Positions 48,580-59,288 of a stretch of 64,000 nucleotides of DNA are shown in pieces; within the stretch, counting starts at the first letter, position 1, and each line of letters opens with the position of its first letter. The stretch is from NCBI GenBank assembly GCA_015680685.1, contig MNCI01001903.1:663608-727607 (forward strand). The letters are read 5' to 3'. The notes under the pieces were generated by a model that saw only the letters and a program-made list of their open reading frames with translations, did no database searches and was not told the origin of the DNA. This DNA is from Gnetum montanum (Eukaryota > Streptophyta > Gnetopsida > Gnetales > Gnetaceae). Made by a program: the position numbers and the translations under genes.

Positions 48580-50843
48580 GGTTAGTGCTTAATATCTCAA
48601 CGTACTCTTTTTGCTTTAATAACACAATGAGAAATGTAAATGCAATCATACAAAATTATACTATTAAATTGCATTAAAATAAATTACATAGAATATTAAA
48701 CTAATCTAAGTCAAAGTGTTGCAATTTGAATGAATCAATCTCATTATTTATTACGGAACATAATGATATCCAAGCATAATAACTTAAATAGTCTTACAAC
48801 TTACTCAAATATACGTTGCAAGAAGTTGTTGATTGCTATAAATCATGGAATAATACTATAAAACTTTTGGTATAACTAACTAAAATTATGTTTTCCACCC
48901 ATCACAACTTATGTATTTATAAGCCAAAAGTTGGTTTATGTTTAAGCATATATGTTAATGCATATGCATTAAGTGTTAACGCATCCTATCGAAGAATGGG
49001 ATTTTCGCATCCATCATACTTTTAGACATAGTTGATGAAGAGTCTCTTAGAGAAAAATGAATCTTATGACATAAACAAAAATGGATATTGAGAATTTCCT
49101 AACACCTCTCACTCTTCTATAGCCAACTCTACAACTTATTTATAGTAGTTGTTTAAGGCTTTAAGACATTTCATTTTTACAAGCAACATCTCTTATTCCA
49201 TTGTTGAGATTATGTCCATGACTTCAATATTGGTTGGTCTTGATCATGTTACTCCCCATTGTATAAGTAAATTTTTCATTCAAATCAAAGTCACAAACAT
49301 CTCTAAAATAAAGTTAATGTTGAAGTTCCACCAAAACTTGAAGTTGTGTCTTTATTCTTTTTATTTAAAAGTAAAAGAAAATATGCAAGCTTCAATATTA
49401 GGAACATTTTTATAAAAAAAACAATAAAAAAAATTGAAACATAAGATGTGTATGGCATTCTCCTTTTATTAATGAGGAAATTTTATGAATATGATGAATG
49501 ACATTATTACTACATTCTACAAAAGTATTACATTTGTGACATAACTTTAAGGTATCTATCAACTAATTTTAGGTTTGATAATCTTGCCTTGTAACTGGAT
49601 TTACAATTGAATTAGAGTTGAGAAAAAACAGTGTCAAAAAAACTAAGAAATAGAACAAACTATCGTGCTACACATTCATATTCTGAATATTCTAAGACCA
49701 TAGATGAGCTAATCAATTTCCCAACTTCGTTGAAAAAGAAAATTGAAATACATGAAAGACATGATATGCATCTAAAACGTAACATGTCATGAATAAGTGG
49801 AACTTAACTTAGGCCGAGTACCTTAGTGCAAAATCACAATCTTCAAGACAAAATACTGTCCAGTGCTGTGTCAAATACTTAATTGTGTCAAGTGATGCTA
49901 TTAGCTGTCTAGTCGTGGTCGTGTGAAAAGAAATACGAAGCTAAGCTAAGCTAAGCTTTGGGAAGCCGCAACCCTAGTGGGAAGAAGTCACGTTTGGAAA
50001 TGTCATTGGACGAACGGACTGTGGAACAGGGGCCCCAAGTCGAATTTTGTTAACAACTACCAAGTTGTCATCGAGCACCACTTCCATACCGAATTGAGGA
50101 GGTGATAACATAGGATTTTAATTCTAATCGATGATAGAAAGGGAAACAAAAAACTGATGAGGAAGCCTTGCACGCAAACAATGTATGGATCCATGATCCA
50201 TTTCTAGAGTGTGCGGACCTATACGCTGGAGATTCGCGATTCCGGATAAATTTTGATGAACTGTTTGGGTCGGATTCGGGAGCGGGTACAGAAGCGCATT
50301 AAATTCGCAATGGGTACGTATTTCATAATTTCCAATGAACTTTTGTCTGGATTTGTACATATACATTGAAATGGTGGCCTCGCCTTGCCTCCTATTGTTC
50401 TTGCCTTTTTCGTTCTTGCGATGTCTGCATTTTGCATTAAAATCTTACGGATCTTCTTCTGTTCTGAATCATACCAAAAATTTCATTTCATTGTTAAGTG
50501 GCAAGTAAGCAATCAAGATTCATGGCATCGGCATGAGACGGACCACAGAAAAAAGGAAGTACGAATAAATAAACAAACACACGGAAATCACCAAAGGGAT
50601 ACTATGGTAACCGAAGGCCGAAGGGGCAAGTATGGGTCATACGGAAATCAAGTTTTGGACGGGGCGTGCGAGGAAAACATTGCATTTGCATGGATTCGCC
50701 TGCCTTTGGGAGCGTCCAAGGTTCCGCCATGACTCACACATTCACGCGTGTTTATTGTTCATTGCTGGTTTTTGCTCTTTTTCTCAAAGAAAAAACAAAA
50801 CAGGGTCATCGTCATGGGTCATGAGTCATGAACATGACGAACG
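48580..50843. other. Intergenic DNA upstream of the GLR gene
   Basis: AT-rich to 49.8 kb, then slightly richer in GC. A short AGCTA repeat occurs near 49940-49957. No gene can be supported; the short open frames at 50.1-50.7 kb have no family features. Confidence 0.5.
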
Positions 50844-50957
50844 GATCGATGCTTGTTCAACTATTTTAAAAATCTGTTTGCTTATAAAGCAACGAAGCCC
50901 GATCGATGCTTGGTCAACTATTTTAAAAATCTGTTTGCTTATAAAGCAACGAAGCCC
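50844..50957. repeat. 57-bp tandem duplication
   Basis: Two adjacent copies (50844-50900 and 50901-50957) differ at one base (TTGTTCAAC versus TTGGTCAAC). The near-identity points to a recent event. Confidence 0.95.
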
Positions 50958-51136
50958 AGCAGCACATGGCCAATGATCATATGCAAGCTCATGGTGCTCT
51001 GTTTTTCCTTTCCCCTTCATTATGATTAGTGCCGATTTTTCAGCATCTGAAAGGTTTTCGATCATTGTAGGTGAGGTGACTTATGTGCCTAGTTTAGTTA
51101 AGTTGTGTCTTCTTATAATGCGGTCATCTTCAATGT

Positions 51137-51271
51137 GGTCCTCGAGCGCTACTCACAGGTGGTCCTATGGTGCTACTCAGAGGTAGTCCTTAGGGTGCTA
51201 CTCACAGGTAATTGTTGAACAAAAGTATTAGCAGACGTTAGTTGTTGAACAAAAGTATTAGCAGACGTGAT
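51137..51271. repeat. Two small tandem repeats
   Basis: Three copies of a 24-25 bp unit (GGTCC...GCTACTCACAGGT) occupy 51137-51209. They are followed directly by two copies of a 30-bp unit (TTGTTGAACAAAAGTATTAG core) at 51212-51271. Confidence 0.9.
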
Positions 51272-51849
51272 TTGTTATAAATTTGGTTGAGGCCTGAGGC
51301 TTAATTTTATTTTTGGAAATATTGGATTGAGTAACAAAAGGGTTTCATTTTATTGCTGTCATTTTTGTTGTTGCAGAAATTATATGTTTGGCCAGATTAT
51401 GGCTCCTGAGTAAGGAAATGGATTCAATGCCCTCCATACCTTTGCAAATTTTCTTGCTTCAATTTAATTTAATGGTGATATTGCAATCTTTCTGTGCAAT
51501 TTTTAAGCATTAACAATATTTTGGATTTACATTGTACTTGTTCTATATTTTACAATGTATTTTTATGATATATGAGATTTAATTTTCAAAAAAAAACTAA
51601 TATATTTAAATTTTCTCTAACACGTCGCTACAAACCCATCCCCACTTTTTCTTGAGCCACACGTACCCAAACACATTCAGAATCACGAATCCTCGCTTCC
51701 AACAAATGGATTCTTTTGATGCATAGGTGCTGACTTACAAGCCGTAGCAAAAGCCGCAGCGACGCCATGTAATGTAGCAGCATGGACGATGATTAATGGA
51801 TGCTTCCTTGTCATTGCAACTTGCTTATTGTTTGCGTTTCCGTGAATAG

Positions 51850-51980
51850 AAATAAACGTACCTAATGTATTAGAATAGAAACGTACCTAGTTGAATAGAA
51901 TAGCAGCATGGGCCAAAGTCGCAATTCGCCGCAACATAACACGTACCAAATTTATTAGAATAGAAATAAACGTAGCCACC
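51850..51980 (+). repeat. Repeated ACGTACC / TTAGAATAGAAA words upstream of the GLR gene
   Basis: Three imperfect copies of an element with ACGTACC and (A/T)TTAGAATAGAA(A) occur within 130 bp, ending about 65 bp before the proposed start codon. ACGT cores are common in plant promoters. No clear TATA box is seen, so the role is an inference. Confidence 0.4.
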
Positions 51981-52044
51981 ATTAAATGCATTGTACGCTT
52001 CTGGTACGGTCTGTGTAGAGATCCACATCTATCCATAATAAGCG

Positions 52045-52381
52045 ATGATGAACGCCTTCGGAGGAGCAAACATGTCCTTTGTTCTACGGCGGTGGGGGTG
52101 GCTGTGGCTGTGGCTGTGGCTGTCGATGACGACGATTCTGCAGCTGCAAACGACACTGTTGGCACCAGCAGCAGCGTCTTCGCCTTCGTCGTCGTCGAAG
52201 GGCGCCACGGTAACGGCAGGGGCACTGCTGGCTCTGAACACAACCATCGGCAACATGGCAAAGGCCGCCATCGAAATCGCAGTGGAAGACATCAACGCCG
52301 ACTCTGCCCTGCTCAACTCCACACTCTTCTCCGTCCACATCCGCAACTCCAACCAGAGCGCCGTCACCGGAGCCTTCCAAG
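52045..52381 (+). CDS. GLR exon 1: signal peptide and start of amino-terminal domain
   Basis: ATG 52045 is the first in frame; 52048 or 52072 are alternatives. The exon ends in phase 1 (CAA G|GTTGCT). The signal peptide is encoded by a GGCTGT hexamer repeat (about 52098-52125) giving alternating Trp-Leu, so its length may vary by slippage. Confidence 0.85.
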
Positions 52382-52491
52382 GTTGCTTCGCCTTCTTCAA
52401 CCGCATTTGTTTTACTTTTGCATTATTTGCAGTTTAGTTTGTTGAAGAAGCAGTGGCTGAATGTACACGTCTGCGTGTGCAACTACATCAG

Positions 52492-53788
52492 CAAGGGAGC
52501 TAGTGAGGAACAAGAACACAGTGGCCATAATAGGGCCGCAGATGTCGGTGGTGGCGGAGTTTGCGGCCAAGCTGGGGGGCGCTGCGCACGTGCCTCTGCT
52601 CACATTCGCGGCGCCGAGACCGAGGCTGTCCATGGCCTGCTTCCCTTTCTGGATGCGCCTCTCCTACAGCGACGCCGTGCAGATGCGGGCCATCGCAGAC
52701 GTGGTGGCCCATTTCGCGTGGCACAACGTCGCTCTGCTCTACGTCGACGACGACTGCGGCCAGGCGCCATCCCCGCGCTCACCGACGCCGTCCGTGACGC
52801 CAACGCCCGTCTCAATTACTCGGCGCCGGTGCCACCTTCTCCCACAAGTGATTCCAACATGGAAACCATCCTGCGCAACCTGACGCTGCAGCCGTCCCGC
52901 GTGGTCGTCGTCACCGTGCGCCCGGACTCGGCCAAGCAGCTCTTCCGAGTGGCGGCCCGTCTGGGCATGGTTAACAGCGACTACGTGTGGATCGTGTCCA
53001 ACGGCATCGCCAGCCTCCTCACTTCCTTCGACTCCGCCACGCTGGCGTCCATGCAGGCCGTGCTGGGCGTCCGCACCGCCCTACCCAACCTCAGCGCCCC
53101 TCACGTGTCGCGCTTCACGTCGCGCTGGACGACGCGCTTTCTGCAACACCAACCGCACTCCCGCGCCGCCAACGTCAACATCTTCGCGTTGCTCGCTTAC
53201 GACTGCACGTGGGCCGTGGCTCGCGCCGTCAACGCCGTCCTCGCCACCGGAAATCTAACGTTTTCCGGCAAATCGGCCACCGGCGGCGGCGACACCTTCT
53301 ACGTGGCTGTGTTTCCGAGCGGCCGGAAAATGAAGGAGAGCATCATGAAAGTCAAGTTTGAGGGCCTCAGCGGCCCCATCCAGCTGAACCAGGACAACGG
53401 TGAACCCGTCAACCAGGCTCTTGACATCGTCAACGTCGCAAACGGTGCCGTCACTGTGGTGGGTTCGTGGAATGCCCAACAGTCGTCGCCTTCTTACAAC
53501 GATTCGTTGATTGTGTGGCCCAAACGACGCAAGGGGCCACCACGCGGGTGGCAGATTCCAGCAAACAGGAGCACCAAGCTCAGGATTGGAATTCCCTGTG
53601 ATCCCGGATTTCGGCAATTCGTAACGTACAATCAGGGCAATGGGAACGCGTCGGGGTTCTCCATCCAGGTATTCGAAGCTGCCATCAGAAACCTCGGTTA
53701 CGATCTGCCCGTCGAGTATATTCCCCATGGCAATGGCACCATTTATCCTGGCTACTACGACGACCTCGTCTACCACGTCTACCTCGGA
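52492..53788 (+). CDS. GLR exon 2: most of amino-terminal domain and ligand-binding lobe S1
   Basis: The acceptor ACATCAG|CA restores GAFQ-A-RELVRNKN across a 110-bp intron. The exon ends at CTCGGA|GTGAGC in phase 0. Frame changes once after VDDDCGQ (52763-52766): one G appears to be missing, and the next frame reads GAIPALTDAVRDAN. Beyond this it stays open for over 330 codons with family features throughout. Confidence 0.88.
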
Positions 53789-53968
53789 GTGAGCTTTACG
53801 GCCTTCTTTTTATTTCATAAAAACATATTCTACTCATACTAAATTCTGACAGTTTACTTTGGAGACATTGACTCTGAGCCAAAAGCAGTACCATCTTTAT
53901 TTTTATTGAGCAATGTTTTTCTCATTTTTGCCTTTGTGAGAGTCCCGTATTAAGTGATTCGTATGCAG

Positions 53969-54229
53969 ACGTACGATGCTGTAGTTGGGGATGTCAGTGT
54001 TGGCGAATCGCAGCAAGTACGTGGATTTCACGCAGCCCCACACGGAGGCTGGTTCGGTTCTGGTAGTCAGGGTAGACGATGGCAATGCGAATGCGCTGAT
54101 ATTTCTGAAGCCCTTCAAGTTAGACATGTGGCTCACCACCATTGCCCTCTTCATCACAACAGCTTTCATTGCCTGGCTCATGGAACAAAGATGGAACAGG
54201 CTATTCCACGAAGGGAGCACCATTTTATG
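53969..54229 (+). CDS. GLR exon 3: end of S1 and transmembrane helix M1
   Basis: Acceptor GTATGCAG|ACG gives VYLG-TYDAVVGDV across a 180-bp intron. After DVS the frame shifts. Adding one GT to the GTGT run would restore VLANRSKYVDFTQPH, so a two-base contraction is inferred. M1 follows at 54121-54185. The donor is TTATG|GTATAA in phase 2. Confidence 0.88.
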
Positions 54230-54408
54230 GTATAATGTATTTGAACTCTCCCCTTCGTACTTTTACAATTCGGTGATAGATCCTCCTTTAACGATCCGTT
54301 GCCAGATTAAATTTTTTGTCAACCTGACTTAAATCCGCCTTACTTCTTCCAGTCTACTGCCAACGAAATTTTCGTCCTTGGTGGATAATCTTGACTTTCT
54401 GTGTGCAG

Positions 54409-54440
54409 GTTCCCTTTCACCGTAATATTTTTCACACACC
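54409..54440 (+). CDS. GLR exon 4: start of pore loop
   Basis: A 179-bp intron ends GTGTGCAG. The joined codon is TGG, and the reading continues FPFTVIFFTH, the usual GLR pore-loop entry. It meets a near-consensus donor C|GTAAGT at 54441. Reading through the donor gives no GLR similarity and a stop within about 100 bp, so an intron starts here or the gene is cut. Confidence 0.7.
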
Positions 54441-55102
54441 GTAAGTCGCGCACACTTACATTCAGCATCTTCGCTCCTATTGCAGTCAACAATACTGACA
54501 GGTCTGAATGTTGCCTTTACTCCCCCTTGTGGTAGAAGTCTTAGTGTGGAAGTTACAGGTGGTTTAGGTGTTGAAATTTCACAACATCTATTGTGAATTC
54601 TTATAACAAAGTTAGCGTGGAAGCATTGATAAACATTTAATTTTTGTTGCTAGAATCTTTGTCACTAAACCAACGTTGGTTTCCATACCAACCAAGCCTA
54701 CTTTTTGCTCCTTTTTGGTGAAAGTTGGCAACCTGCCAAAATCATCTTTGGAAATTGCCAAGTTTCCATTTTGGTTTTCAAATTTTTCCCTCCCTCTCCA
54801 ATGTTGAAAGAAGGTGTGAGATTTCCATTATCTCATCCCCTTCTTTCCCCATTTGTCATACCCAATACCCAATGTAGAGGTACTTGGGAAGCCAACTTGG
54901 GTGAGGTTTAAAGCCAACGTTGTTAATATTCTATTTCTGGTAAAGGGGTAAACCCCCCTTATTCCCCACTTACTAATTATAATAAGCATATCATTTTTTT
55001 CCATTTTCATTTCCTCTAAGAGGTTTTGAATTCCATTCATTATAATTTACTCCTACCTTAACATTTATAGCCTATTATTAAGCAATTATCAACACTATAA
55101 CC
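54441..55102. other. Intron 4 or post-truncation sequence, no gene seen
   Basis: No GLR coding similarity in any frame that I can recognise. The DNA becomes AT-rich and leads into the gag leader of remnant H. Confidence 0.5.
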
Positions 55103-57060
55103 ATGCCTTTTCAAAAATCCACCAAATTGCCCTTCACCTTCATTGGTGAAGCTCATAACCAACAAGTCATGAGGGTGTATGATCCCAAAGACCCTGCAAT
55201 TATTGAGTGTAGGCAATCTTTGAGAGTTAGAGGGGAGAGTCCTAATTTTGCAACCATAAACGAAGATAATTATAACTTCATTTGTGCCAACATACAGGCA
55301 AGCATGTTAATTTTGCGAATTGAAGCTGAGGCCAAAAGGGAGTTTGAGCTCATACATAGGAATGGCAAAGAGTATACCCTTTTCTCATATGAAGAAATTT
55401 CCCTTAACAATGTCTATTCTAGCATTCTAGCCCAATTAATTAACACAGAAGAGGAAGATGACCAACCTACCTTTGGGAAACAACAGGAATAGGAGGATGA
55501 ATTTAGGGTAGAATCTGAGCTTGAAAACATCCTTGGAGGACTGTTCCAACAAACATCCCCCAATGTCACAGAGCCTTCCCCTAATGCCTTTTTTTTCTCT
55601 ATGGGCATGGTGCCACCATCTTCTAGTTCTCTATGCCCTGCTATGATAGCTCTCACACCAATTGTATCTGCACATTACACTCAGTCTATGCCATAAATAA
55701 AAAGCTATGAAACATCAATGCCATTTGCAACATAGCCACGATATACAAAACCATAAATGATGGCTTTTAGCACTGCAAATCCTTTAACTACTCACATGGG
55801 ATCCATCATGAGACCCCTAGCAACACAAGGGTCACACACCACATTTGTCCAATTTATGCCTCAAGTACCAGCACAAACATCTTTTTCTTTATTTGACCCA
55901 CAAAACACAACCATAGCACGACTCTTTCCTTTTGTCATGCAACCCATAATGAGGCCACAAGTTTCATAACAAATGCCACAACTTTATGTACAAACCTTGC
56001 AAACTATGGGGCCACCACAAGGCTTGGATCAAGCCTTTCAAATGATTCAAGACCTAACAAAGGAATTGAAGAGGCTTAAAGCCTCTAGCACATAAACCAT
56101 CAAGATTATGGACTTCTACCAAGACGATCCCATAATTCTATAGTCCCACCCTTAACACTTCCTTCTAGTGTCCCCATTCCAAAATTTAACAAATATAATG
56201 AAGAAGGTAACTCTAATGCTCACCTTATTACCTTTCAATTTGAATGTTTACTCTTGCAACCATGGCCTCATACCATCATGAGGATTTTCCCTAGGGCTTT
56301 GATTGGGAAAGCACTCAATTGGTATTGCACATTGCCCAAAGGATCTATATCTTCTCTGGAAGACTTAGTAGCCTAGTTTGTCAACCACTTCAAATATAAC
56401 TTGAAGCTTGACATAATGCTTGACCAACTTATGAAGGTTAAGTAAGGGCCCTTAGAACCCATATAGAAATTCATTCAGTAGTGGAATGAACTACGAAATC
56501 AAATACCAGAGCCCATAGCTGAAGCCCACTTATTATCCATATTCAAGGTAGTAGTTAATGACCTCATCAAGTCTAAACTCTACTACCTTGATCCATAGTA
56601 TCTTAGCCAAGCATTCTCACAAACTAGAAACATAGAGGATACTGCAGAGGCCAGCCATGATCCAGCCTATATATCATATAAAAACCAACACATTCAAAGA
56701 GACAAGAAAAAGAGCAAATAAGATAACACTACCATAGCAACTATAACCAATGAAGGCAAGATCATGAACCAAGGGACAAAGATTAACCTACCTAAGGGCC
56801 CCACTAATGACTGTAATAAACAACTATCAACTTTTGGGACTACTATGTCAACAACAAGTAGACCTAACCTTAAAAGGAAGTATAAGTCTAAATATACTAC
56901 ATTGCCATTAAGGCCACTCAAGTTGCTGGACCAACTATTAAGAAGTCAACGCATACAACATAAACAAATGACCAAAGTCGCTCAAAAGAAACACAAGCAA
57001 CTATGTGAAATAACCAAGGATTCCACTCGAGAAATGAAGGATGATCCTTAGTTGCCTAAA
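55103..57060 (+). pseudogene. Gag remnant of element H (a different Ty3 lineage)
   Basis: ATG 55103 opens 129 clean codons (MPFQKSTKLPF; YDPKDPAIIECRQSLR; DNYNFICANIQ). Next comes a Pro/Met/Gln-rich linker (55.5-56.0 kb). The Gag core near 56165-56450 reads VPIPKFNKYNEEGNSNAHL, then MRIFPRALIGKALNWY, FVNHFKYNLKLD and LDQLMKVK. A Lys-rich tail (56.76-57.05 kb) follows. It differs from the TGATGA-family gag and I find no LTR or PBS for it. Stops are again mostly TAA/TAG. Confidence 0.75.
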
Positions 57061-57869
57061 TACTTTAAGCTAGACCACTTCTACCATTATCATCAATTGC
57101 CTAGTCATGGTACAGACTTCTTCCTTGCACTGAAGGATGACCTACAAAGATTGATAGATAGGGGAAACTTGTCTTAGATGCTTCTAATCTAGTTTGGCAA
57201 CAAAACCAGTCAATGTAGGTCTACAAAGACCCATTGAATGCTAGTGATAGCCCCTATGTTATTTTAGCATTTAACATCAATGACAGTTGTAGACCTACTA
57301 TGATCCAAGTATCCCTCTACAATGAAAAGGCTTCTTCAGCTTCCCATACCTCAAGATCCCACTTTGTTATGAGAGTACCATTACGAATGCCTCCAAGAGA
57401 ACTTTTATCATCAAAGTATCTCAACCCAACACAACCCAAATATTCGTAGCCATAACAATTGCACAATGACCTCCTATGGTGGCCAATGCTACTACCTCTT
57501 CCCTATAGTCAACGACTAACAACCTAAAGGCTACAACCAAACAAGGGAAGAAGCATAAGCAAAATCCTGATAATAAAGGAGACAAGCATATAGAGGCACG
57601 AAAGGAAGTGGATCCACCGAAGCCCACTTCCATTTTGGCTATACCCATGACCTTCTCTGCTCCATCTTCTTCAACCAATAAGCCATAGGAGGACACTAAA
57701 GCCCACAACCAAAACAGCCAAAAGAGCCACAAAAACCATAACCTAAAGTTGAAGTTTGTATTTTGGGACACATGGGGGAAGTAAAGCACAACTGGGGTGA
57801 CAAGCCCATGGCTAACGATAAAGACTTCCTTAGTGTAATGGACCAAGTTAGGCAATCACTCAAGTAGAA

Positions 57870-58500
57870 AAATATAACTTTAAGCTTGTATGACCTAATC
57901 ATGACTTCTACCATACATCGTGAGGCACTAGTCAAAATGTTGGCCTTCATACCCATTAGTGAGGATATTTCTGCTAATGAGGAAGCCATCCATGTAGTGA
58001 TGATTCCATCCTCACCAGGGGAGGGGAACTCAACACCATTAATGTTTCACGATAACAAAATTAAGATTAATCCCCAAAATGGTGAGGTGACTATAGCCCC
58101 TTTATTCATAACCATATGCATAGGTAAATTTAAAATACATTGGGTGCATGTTGATGATGGAGCTGCCACCTATGTCATCCCACACACCATCATTGAATGA
58201 TTAGGCTCAATTGAGTAGGTATAACCTACAACCATTGTAGCTCTTAAGTCCTTCAATGGATCAAGAGTGCCATCAAGGGGTATATCTCCTTAGAGTTTGT
58301 AGTCGGAGAACAATTTCCTACAACTATAATCCTTTTGGTGGTGGAAGAGACACCAGGGTTCAACCTGATCCTAGGAAGGCCTTGGTTGGCTTAATTATGA
58401 GCTGTCTTCTTGTTGATTCATCAAGAAATTCACCTTCCTTACAAGGGAGGTGAAATCATCATTCATGGTGATAATGCAAGTCCCCTAGCTGTCAACAACA
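57870..58500 (+). pseudogene. Aspartic protease remnant of element H
   Basis: The frame 57886-58200 carries a pepsin-like retroviral protease start with VDDGAATYVIP (active-site D-D-G-A at 58153-58164). Continued in other frames it gives ALKSFNGSRVPSRG, LLVVEETPGFNLILGRPWL, and PYKGGEIIIHGDN. The order fits plant Ty3 proteases. RT, RNase H and integrase are not seen downstream, so H is truncated after protease. Confidence 0.75.
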
Positions 58501-58949
58501 TGATCATAGAATAGGGGTTTAAAGTGGAACTTTAAGAGGAAGCTCCTAGCCATGAAGAGTGAAAACCTAAGATAATCAACAATGATAATGAGAAGCAATG
58601 CGATATGTTATGGGATGAACTCCACTTTAACATCATAAGTGAAGGGGATGATAAATACAAACTTGTGTAGAATAAGCCTTACTCGCTTCCTAATCTTGCA
58701 AAGATTAGGAAGAATCTACACAAGTGAAATTTACCTTAACCTTCTCATGCCTCTATGACTAGATGCATTAATAGCCATATAGCTGTACTTTTCATTTATA
58801 GTTCATTACATATGCAATTTTTGTTTTATGCTTTATGCACATAGCCTAATGCATGTAACCTAAGTTCGTTTGCATTTTTATTTATCACATTTTCTTATTT
58901 TTACTTATGTTTTAAACATCAAAAATGTGTCTCTTTCATGCCTAGTCCG
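58501..58949. other. No gene seen
   Basis: A tail of element H without pol similarity, then AT-rich DNA. Confidence 0.4.
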
Positions 58950-59153
58950 CTAAGATGTTAAACTGGCACTAATGACTTGCTAAGATGTTAAACTAGCACT
59001 AATGGTCTATTAAGATGTTAAAATAGCACTAATCATCTGCTAAGACGTTAAATTGGCATTATGGCCTGCTAAGGCCTAAAGCTAGCACTATGGTCAACTA
59101 TGACCTTAAACTAGCATTCTCGTTTGCTAAGACATTAAACTAGCAACATAGCC
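58950..59153. repeat. 29-30 bp minisatellite, seven copies
   Basis: Units start at 58950, 58980, 59010, 59040, 59069, 59098 and 59127 (30 bp three times, then 29 bp). The core is CTAAGATGTTAAACTAGCAC followed by TAATG or TATGG. Copies to the right are more diverged. Confidence 0.9.
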
Positions 59154-59288
59154 ATAATTGTACAATATAACCTATGCCCACGATGGCCTAAAACTAGCAA
59201 ACATTTCTCACATTGATTAGCCATAATTAAAAACATCAACATAGTCATTTTCAAGGTTTATAACATTTATAATATTTACTACTACTAT

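Larger units (their letters stand above)
52045..54440 (+). pseudogene. Glutamate receptor-like channel gene (GLR), frameshifted and 3'-incomplete
   Basis: Plant GLRs are ligand-gated cation channels of the plasma membrane or endomembranes that respond to amino acids. Four exons joined by GT-AG introns can be read. A hydrophobic N-terminus (WLWLWLWLS) precedes the receptor-type amino-terminal domain (IGNMAKAAIEIAVEDIN; NTVAIIGPQMSVVAEF; HVPLLTFAAPRP; HFAWHNVALLYVDDD). The first ligand-binding lobe follows (KLRIGIP; GFSIQVFEAAI; YYDDLVYHVYLG, then TYDAVVGDVSV and VDFTQPH), then helix M1 (near 54121-54185) and the pore-loop start (WFPFTVIFFTH). The model gives about 643 residues, against roughly 900 for the family; the filter, M2, M3, second lobe and M4 are absent. 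Two frameshifts (52763-52766 and 53995-54000) break it. The exons are GC-rich, unlike everything around them. It could be a recent pseudogene, or a live gene with assembly errors and a very long fourth intron. Confidence 0.9.

Noticed and set aside
51887-53776. Minus-strand and alternative-frame open frames over the GLR exons
   Set aside because: They are shadows of the GC-rich coding strand, rich in Arg/Ala/Val, with no domain of their own.
54441-54500. Further GLR exon by read-through or a 45-bp intron after exon 4
   Set aside because: Translation past the donor has no resemblance to the pore or M2 and soon stops. The next AG would need an implausibly short intron and gives no family sequence.
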